DNA of 64,000 nt from Phytophthora sp. 'mugwort' (taxonomy: Eukaryota > Oomycota > Peronosporomycetes > Peronosporales > Peronosporaceae), in the NCBI GenBank assembly GCA_033558025.1, contig JAUCEF010000016.1:2170001-2234000 (forward strand). Reading direction: 5' to 3'. Both the position numbers and the translations under genes were made by a program. Below are positions 56,727 to 64,000 of this stretch, one piece after another. The notes beneath the pieces are model-generated. The model was not told where the DNA came from, ran no database searches, and saw only the letters and a list, made by a program, of their open reading frames with translations. The first letter of the stretch is position 1. Each line of letters opens with the position of its first letter.

Positions 56727-57524
56727 GTGTCGGATGTTGAAGGAGCAGAAGGAAAATGCTCGCCTAAGGACGGAAGTGAAGGCGTGTCGGAATGGAAACC
56801 CGAATCCCAGAAGCTGGTGAGTGAACAGAAAGAATTACCAGAACTAAATTGGGATCGTCTACACTGGCATGCCGATCGAGTGATAGCCGAGCACGGTTTC
56901 CCTGAAGATATATGGGTTCTAGTATTGGGCTGGGATCGTGACTATTACGCGGAATTCGCTCCCATAATCTGGAAAAAGCTAAGAGAACGGACTAGAAACC
57001 CTCTCGCCTCTAAATCCTGCCGAAGGAAGTGGTGTCAAGCTCAGAGGAGAGTATGCTTTGACTGTTCTTCTCTCTATGGAAACCGTGAGGAAGCGGTTGA
57101 AAAACGGAGTCGCCGTCCTGAAAGTGATGACGACGTGAATCGGATCGGACCTGAACGCCCTTCTCGCCAACGAGCCCCGAAGACTGGTCTCGTGGAGGTG
57201 GAAACGGTCGACCTATCCGACGGCTCTGGAGTCCTGAAGGATGAAGCTGATTACGTGCGGCCTGAAGTAGCTAAAGGGAGACGGAGGGTAGTCTGCTCAG
57301 TGGGAAGCTTTGAAGCTCTCTCTGGCGGTCATATCGGCTGCCTTCCCTCTCAATTGCTGGTAGACACAGGAGCGACTTTGAGTCTGGTTGACTGTCAAGT
57401 ATTGAAGCGACTGGGACGGTCTATTGAGCACTTGGAACGGTACGACGGTCACGTGAAAAGTTCGTCGGGACATCACTTTCAAATCCGAGGCTGGATCAGG
57501 CTTCCTCTAAGACTAGGATCGTGA
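56727..57524 (+). pseudogene. Gypsy aspartic protease region
   Basis: A 265-codon frame ending in a retropepsin-like segment: PSQLLVDTGATLSLVDCQVLKRLG. It carries the DTGA catalytic motif, followed by HHFQIRGWIRLPL, as in the flap-to-ILG region of Ty3/Gypsy proteases. The frame stops shortly after, and no reverse transcriptase follows within the window, so the element is 3'-truncated. Confidence 0.7.
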
Positions 57525-57844
57525 GAACTGCTAAGTAGGCCCCCCTCAAAAACTCATATCAATACTACTCGTATTGGAGAGGCCCAGTATTATTTTATTG
57601 GAAATTAGATTAGGTTGACAAGATCCCGTGGTAATTCACTGTACCGCTTATCTTCGGCTTATCTTCAGCCCTCGAAGTCTATCAAACCGTGGCTGAAGAT
57701 AGCGATTACTTCGATGCGGCTGTTTATACTTGGTTTCACTATACAAGAATAGTTGTAACCCCAGTAACTTCGTCCTTAGCCTTGGATTGGTTAAAAATAT
57801 GCTGTCGAAGCTGGCCACTGGTCAGTGGCGAATTCTCTCTCTAA

Positions 57845-58270
57845 GTGGACTCGGCCGTGCGGACTGTGCGGAGTGTTGCCTCCGGCGTCGTGTGTGAAGG
57901 AGTGGGTGGAGCGCTCGCTCGCTGGCGTACTCGTGGACCGTGCGGAGGGCTGTCCCGCTGGCCTACTTGTGGACTGTGTGGAGGCTGCCTCGGCGTCGTA
58001 CTACCTAGTCGGTGCGAAATGCTGCCTCGGCGTTGTACGTGAGGTCTGGTAGAGCGCGCCCTCACTAGCGTGCTTGTGAACCTTGCGGAGGGTTGTCTCG
58101 CTGGCGTGCTTTGTGGACCTCGTGGAGGGCTGTCTCGCTGTCGTGCTCCTGAACTGTGGGAGATTGCCTCGGTGTCGTGCTCCTGGACCATGTGGGTTGC
58201 CTTGGCGCCGTACGTGAGGGCTGGTGGAGCATGTGCTCGCTGACGTGCTTGTGGACCGTGGTAAATTTGG
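57845..58270. repeat. Degenerate minisatellite, unit about 36 bp
   Basis: At least six imperfect units of the type CGTGCTTGTGGACCTTGCGG followed by AGGGTTGTCTCGCTGG, with some longer variants, cover about 425 bp. The minus-strand frame gives a low-complexity RQRDSPPHGPQ-type repeat, which I take as a by-product. Confidence 0.75.
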
Positions 58271-59340
58271 CCCCCTGTGTGGTGTTCTTCTCGATCGCCA
58301 CCATCGACGTCGCCTTGCCGGTCAGGTTGGACTTCATGGGGACATGAGCAGAAATCTCAATTTTTCTAACGTAAATTGAATGCAATGGAAACGTGTAAAA
58401 CAAGATCGGGTCGTTTGTTTCTAGCTGATGAAATATTCTCGCGATTTTCAAGAAAGGCCATCGTCAATTCTGAGGCTGAACGGTCCGTTGAAAATTGGAT
58501 GCGTGGAAGCGATCGAAATGCCGCTCGTCTGTTGATCATTCAACTCGCTCTATGCCATGGCAATACCAGTAAGCTTTTGGGATCGCCTGCATTTATGTGC
58601 TTCAGCTGCAGTTTTGGTTATTCCGTTCACTAACACAGCCTCGCACTGATTCGCCATATCTTTCGTAGCGGAAATCCATTGAATTCGATCGGACTCGCGA
58701 GAAGAAGGCGGTAGCGGTGGGATGCTGCTCATGTCGGCGACTTAAGCTACGATTTTGACCGCACGCAAGCAGTATTTTTAATCGCGATTCTCAGGAGTCT
58801 TTGGATGAGACCCGAGCCCCCCGACCGATTACCGGCGGGCGCAGAAGGGGTGATGCGGCTGCACCACCGCTGGTCCTGTGTTCGAGAGTACTGCAATAGC
58901 TGCTAGCATGGCATGTGGTGCACAGTAGGGTAGCGACATCAGGAGGGCGATCAACGCGATCCAGGATTCGATACATGGAGAATTCAGCTCCTCGTTCACG
59001 GATACAAGCTGCTGGTGGCCGACAAGAAGTCGCTCAAGCGTGCCGCTAAAGGTGTGAATGCCAACAAACTGTTATGCTTGCTCTTCTGACGTAAGGTTGA
59101 GCTTTACTTGTTGAACTGGTAGGGCGAAGATGTTGTCCGTGACACACCGCTTGTGGATTTTGCTGTCCCAGTCGATAGTCCTCTTGGCACTGGCGGAGCG
59201 ATGACAATGTGGCGTGTATGCGTTGGAGATCCTGGTGCAAGATATGATGTGGAACTACCTCTAGTGTGTCGCGATAGTACATCAACAGCGTCGCGGTTAG
59301 ACAATCGGATGAAAGCCTTTGGGCCAACTTTTGCGAAGTG
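58271..59340. other. Repeat-type DNA, no gene recognised
   Basis: Short ORFs only; the best is 58376-58633 (+), without a recognisable family. Confidence 0.45.
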
Positions 59341-59462
59341 TAGAAGTATGAGTGCCTGTGCAAATTCGCTGATGCGTGTGAATGTTTGGCGGGGCTCCCT
59401 GTAGAAGTATGAGTGCCTGTGCAAATTCGCTGATGCGTGTGAATGTTTGGTGGGGCTCCTTT
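59341..59462. repeat. 61-bp tandem duplication
   Basis: The stretch starting TAGAAGTATGAGTGCCTGTG at 59341 is repeated from 59402 with about two differences. Both copies lie next to the recombinase remnant. Confidence 0.85.
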
Positions 59463-59508
59463 CGAAACAGGTCAGCGTCGGTGGGTATCAAGCTTGTTTC
59501 GTATCGCT

Positions 59509-60565
59509 TCATCCGCAAAGCACCTTGGCAACATTCTGGTCGCTCGCTGAAGTGGGCGATATGTACTCCAGCAGCGCTGCAAACCTGTCCACTGACCAGA
59601 GCTCGCGGTGAGCCAAATCAGACAAGTTGACGTTAGGGTTGGAGCTAACATATGCAGCTCCACCTCGTCGGGCTGAGTGCGATTGTAAGTTCCACATTAA
59701 CGCAGCATCATTTTCATACTCATACAAAGACTTGAGCAGTCGGTTGATGTAGGCTGCGACGTGAGCGTCGGTATTCTTTTTCTGTCCCTTGAGAAAACAC
59801 CCTGGGCGAACCATTGTAGGGGTCGACAACGAGTTGCGTCGCCAGTGCATGAAAAGGATCGACACTCCAGCATATCGGAGAACAAAATATTTAGATGCTC
59901 TGCTGCTGCCGAACTTGTGCTGTAGTAGAAGCACAATAGTCAGTAAAATAATGACCTTCTAATTCAACAAATCAGTCTGCAACTACCGAGCCACGTCAGC
60001 AAGGAAAATTTGCCATGCCAGTGCAAATCGGAGATGAATCATGCCGACATTGGAGCTCCGACCATTTGCGACCCATTGCTTGTTGAGTAGCGTGCGATCG
60101 AGGAGAGCTTTCTTGTCGTTTTTGAGAAATAATATGGTAGAAATGGAGCGCAAGTCGTCCATCCTCATGGGTGGCACTTGATCCTTGAGCTTCTTGTCGG
60201 TCGATATTGCGATCATGATGCATTATTTCTGCAGGTGCCGCCTAAAGCACCGATACTAGCCGGAATCTGTGCGAAACAGATTCGTCCCTGCGGTCTCCTC
60301 TTGTCGCTTGATGGAGACCATGTGGCTCATAGACGTTTGCCAATGAATGTCGGGGTCGTTATATAAAACGGAAAGAAGCTTGTCAAACATCTCCTTCGTC
60401 GCGTGCGATGCACTCCGCACGAAACGTTTTGCCTACGTGCTTGTTCAGAAAGATGTAGAATTTTGCCTTAGCAGAAGCATCTTGCTTCTTTGACGATGTA
60501 CCGAGCTCGCTCCCCACGAGATCTACGATCGTGTCGACGTCTGCGTCGGGGCCACCCTCCATCAT
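59509..60565 (-). pseudogene. Crypton-type tyrosine recombinase remnant
   Basis: Minus-strand pieces keep the order of a tyrosine recombinase. 60383-60565 is an N-terminal piece. 59983-60216 contains RMDDLRSISTILFL and LNKQWVANGRSSNVGMIHL, like the first catalytic-Arg region (...GR.SD). 59509-59934 contains SHSARRGGAAYVSSNP (the HxxR box) and later WSVDRFAALLEYI, with a Trp and a candidate nucleophilic Tyr. Cryptons carrying such recombinases are known in oomycetes. Stops and frame changes separate the pieces, so it is probably dead. Confidence 0.6.
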
Positions 60566-60573
60566 ACTTGCTA

Positions 60574-62378
60574 CTGGCCGAGTGACCCTTCACGACACTT
60601 AGGTGTTTGACAAGTGTTGTACTAATGTTGACCGAATGTAGGACCTTATCTTCGTTGACGACGATAAGTAAATACTACTATATCATTGAAACCTGCGAAC
60701 CTAACCGGGCCGCGAACCCGAACACTCTTGGCTCGAGACACGCTCACCACTCAGTAGATCTTGCCTCCAACGAGCTGGATTTCTTGTCTTTTGCCTGTAA
60801 CACTCACTTTCACTTCACCATGGTCTTAAACAAGCAACTAATACGCTACTTCTTCGCGTCCAAGGGATCCTGTCTCTTCCGCTGCCGGTACTGCAAAAGA
60901 AGAAGAAGGCGAATTGATGTTACGCGAAAGAAGTTCACAGCGACAAGTTCGGATGAAGACCAAAGTGTATTGAAATCTTTGCAAACGAGATGCAAACATG
61001 AGATGGCTTACCGCCGAACGGACCTGCACGACATCGTACAGCAGGATCCAGTAATGAAGGTGGTACACTCGAAGCTGCTTGGGAACATGTCGGACCCGTT
61101 CACGCTCCGTTAGCGACAATGAACTAGCCGGACAGCTGCAGTTCTGCTGCGCCTACTGGAGGAAGCAGGCTGCGTCGCCGACGTCTTCTATGCTTGTGGC
61201 TTGTTCGACCTGGAAGGTAACGCGATCCGGGTCTCTGCTGCGTCCCTCCTCAGCAACCTGAAGCCGATCGTGGGGCGAAGACCACAATCGGACGCACTAG
61301 AGACCAAGGCAGCGCAGACCCCCCCCCCCGGAGCACCGGACTGGATCGTCTCGGCCCGCCTCCGCGATATCGGAAGCGAGATATGACAGCAGAACAACGG
61401 TGCAAATTGCTTGGTCCATCAGGCGCATCGTTACTGCAAGCTCAAAAGACAGGCTTCGCCGGATTATAGATCGCCACGTTGGATCATCCTCAGGCACCCG
61501 ACACACGAGTCGGCGAGCAAACTGGAGTCATACTTCCAGGCAGCCATGGCCCGATTTTTACGGAGGCAGCATGCTCATACCACCCCTCGAACGGCAGCAC
61601 CAGCCGTGGCCCCAGGGGCGCATGATGTTGAGACGAAATCGATGGGGTCACAAGACCACCATCCCAAACATTGAGAATATGACTCGGACGACCTCGATGC
61701 GACGACGACTCTTGGCGCACGGCAACGCCAACGGCGACTACTTCGACTGCCTACTAGACCGGCCCTGATCGATCAGCAGACCCTTTCACGGCGAAGGACG
61801 AGCAAGAGCATGTACGCGCAAAGTCAATCTGCATTCATGAGGGGTCAAGCATCTGACGGAGAAAAGTGCCTCATATTTTTCACGGATTGACTTGCCAGTC
61901 CGGCGAAGAACTGGTTCAGACAGCTAATTCGGTCGACGAGGAGGAAATGGAGCGATCTGCTCAAGAGCTTCCAGCCGCAATATTGTGGGCTTGGGGTCTC
62001 GTTGGCTTGGCAATACTATCACGCGCGCAAACGAGCGGGCGAAACGCCAAAAATGTAGTCGGCATGCGCGCTCGTTTGAAGATCAAGGACACCGACGCTA
62101 AGCCCCGCTGCTAACCCGTAGAAACTTCATCGAGACACTCGGCGATCCAAATTTGGTGGATCCGCTGACCCTGCTGAGACTGGCAGTTGCGGATCAACAG
62201 GAAGACGTACACCGCGTGCGCGAGCGGGCGAATTCTTGCCACAAGAAGGCGGTCGGACTCGCCAAGTACCAACCGAAGCCGATGACGCCACCGCAGCGAA
62301 CTGCCCCCAAGCGTGCAGTGAGAGCCATGCAGATCCTAGAGTCTGAAGCTGAGTCTGACTCGGACGAGTTGGGATCAG
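60574..62378. other. Repeat-type DNA, partly LINE upstream sequence
   Basis: An ORF at 60607-61113 (+) has a CRYCKRRRRR stretch faintly like a BED finger. Pieces at 61866-62114 and 62153-62378 lead into the LINE fragment. No confident gene. Confidence 0.35.
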
Positions 62379-62912
62379 ATGGAGAACTGCATAGCGCCTA
62401 CGTTGCGGCAGCCAGCAATTGGTCACGGCGACACAGGATCCACCGAGCTCCGCGCTGTGGCGCAGCTCAACTTGTACCATGCAGGACGGTCAGAGGACAA
62501 CAGCTGCAGCAAGCTGTCAACTTGTCACGGGACCAAAGAGACGCTGGAGCATATCTTTTGGGCGTGCCCGTGCGCACAGGCATGCTGGCAGCAGTTGATT
62601 AGCCACTGGACAGGAGAACCATGGAAAGCGGGGAAGCTTCAACACTTTCAAGGCAATTGCGCCAACCGGACGGCACCATCAGTAGCAAAAAGCATTGGAG
62701 CAAGGCTCCGGGAGGAATACCCAGACGACGCGGCTCAATACGAGGTCGTATGGAAGAGAATGTGGCACATCCTCAGCAGCGTATGCATCACCAGCTTACG
62801 GATACAGCGGAACCGGGCTGTGTCTCAGCAGGAAAAAATAGCAATAAAAGGCAGCGTCAAGGAATTCTGGACGACAGAAATGCGGCAAATAACGGCGCTC
62901 GGGAAACGATAA
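62379..62912 (+). pseudogene. LINE reverse-transcriptase 3' end (zf-RVT region)
   Basis: The 177-codon frame contains CSKLSTCHGTKETLEHIFW and ACPCAQACWQQLISHWTG. This is the C..C.....ET..HIFw.Cp.a...W zinc-finger-like region at the C-terminus of many LINE (non-LTR) reverse transcriptases. The polymerase domain is missing upstream, as expected of a 5'-truncated copy. Confidence 0.65.
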
Positions 62913-63111
62913 CGATAACGTAGGCCGGAGAAAACAATTTAAGAGACTCGGCTTCTGATGTGCCAACACGCAATGGAAGACCAACCAAGAGAGCAGTCAT
63001 TATTAGTGACAAGCCCCGTATAACCACCGGACCTCATGGAGACACCGGCGTTGCTATCCAGGCTTAGGACTTACCAGACCTCTAGAAACTGATAAAGCTT
63101 AAATAGACTCG

Positions 63112-63147
<36 letters not shown>

Positions 63148-64000
63148 TTGCGCCCCGTAGTATCTGCCGTTAGCATAGCTATGAGTCGCTCCTTTCTCTT
63201 GACCTCGATTTTTTACCCCCGTATTTGCGCCCCGATGGTTGATTGCGTAGGCCTGTCCTTGTTTTCGGCCTTGAGCCGCTTCAACTCACTCCAACTCCAA
63301 CTCCGGGGTTGGAGGTTTTCGCAAACCCCGTTCGAACTCGTCTCATCTATCCCTATACTGAAATCCATATACTAAGTTGGCCGACTCACAGTTCTGTTTT
63401 ATTATATTCGCGTATGCTCCTATACAATGCTAAGATGTGAGGGTCTTGGGACTTCATTATCGTGTGCCTGCTCTTCGAGTCTGATCTGAACTCGGGAAGC
63501 AGGCGACGTTTGCCTGCCTCACCTTAATATCGTACGACATACGAGAGGCGCCTCCACAGTAGACCAGAATAAGTAGCGCCGATCGTCGACGCCGCGCTGC
63601 ATCTGTGTCGGCGGCTTCATGCCGTGTAAAGCCTCAACGAAGTTCTCACAATAACAATAAGCTGTCAGCAAGTACGACCCAGTACTTTTATTCGCAACCA
63701 TCGCTACGCACCTGGAAGGTTGGCTTTTTTGCCTAGCATGTGCAGCACCTCGTCGGGCAGCACGGAGAGGTGGCTGTCGGTGCTACCAGCTAGAACACAG
63801 AAGGAGATTGCGGCGCCGTAAAGCATGTGTTGATGTAGCCGACCTCCAGCGCCACTGGTGCCTTCGGTGGCTGACCTTCGGTTTGCTTGTGCGCGCCGCC
63901 ATTATACTGATGCTGCGTGCTTCGCCGATAGCAACTTGCACAGCATTGTGCGGTCGTGCGAGAGGGTCTTTTATGGTGGAATTGCGCGGCCTATGTATTG
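62913..64000. other. No gene recognised; (CT)n microsatellite
   Basis: A (CT) run of about 14-15 units spans roughly 63115-63144. The remaining ORFs are short and unlike known families. Confidence 0.5.

Larger units (their letters stand above)
52480..57524 (+). mobile_element. Ty3/Gypsy-type retrotransposon remnant (gag to protease)
   Basis: Plus-strand pieces in several frames follow the order acidic leader, capsid, zinc knuckles, acidic linker, aspartic protease. No reverse transcriptase, RNase H or integrase follows, and no LTR pair is seen. It is truncated, frameshifted and interrupted by an insertion near 54051-55272. The start is approximate. Confidence 0.65.

Noticed and set aside
1..64000. 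CRISPR arrays, bacterial operons or rRNA genes
   Set aside because: No regularly spaced direct repeats, bacterial gene layout or rRNA-like sequence was noticed. The window is eukaryotic.

Overview
The window looks like nuclear DNA of an oomycete, most likely Phytophthora or a close relative. Supporting signs are GC-rich third positions in the long ORFs, short introns of about 60-90 nt with GTRNGT-like donors and CTAAC/CTGAC branch sites, a TCATTCTT-type initiator just upstream of one start codon, and the gene set: a very large NAD-glutamate dehydrogenase, a START-FYVE protein, R2R3-MYB and calpain-family genes. The mobile-element mix (hAT, Copia, Gypsy, pogo, Crypton, LINE) fits the same group. 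The species is an inference.

Region 1 (1-25.2 kb) is gene-dense. In order it holds a partial lumazine-synthase-like gene (-), an R2R3-MYB factor (+), a calpain-family protein that has lost all three catalytic residues (-), a ketopantoate reductase (KPR) copy with a mutated splice donor (+), a puromycin-sensitive-type M1 aminopeptidase (+), a second, intact KPR copy (-), NAD-specific glutamate dehydrogenase (-), a 7-exon gene joining ankyrin-like, Tudor-like and HEAT/CLASP-like parts (+), and a START-FYVE lipid-binding protein (-). The two KPR copies are arms of a 1.55-kb, about 99.7% identical inverted repeat around the aminopeptidase.

Region 2 (25.2-43 kb) is AT-rich and full of decayed mobile elements. 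A Copia element appears to be split by a hAT element. Further hAT, Copia and pogo-like transposase remnants follow, then a multi-exon CUE-domain gene whose 3' end is disrupted, a protein-kinase fragment, a possible TnpB/Fanzor zinc-ribbon fragment, and a 1.2-kb non-autonomous hAT element with a perfect 8-bp target duplication.

Region 3 (43-50 kb) holds two convergent genes for paralogous, cysteine-rich, single-pass surface proteins that share an unusual C-terminal tail. I do not recognise the family.

Region 4 (50-64 kb) is again repetitive. It holds a 175-bp foldback MITE, a Ty3/Gypsy gag-protease remnant interrupted by an insertion with a 16-bp duplicated target and a tRNA-like pol III box pair, a minisatellite, a Crypton-type tyrosine recombinase remnant and a LINE 3' end. 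The layout, compact housekeeping blocks separated by repeat-rich accessory blocks, matches the two-speed genome architecture known from Phytophthora.
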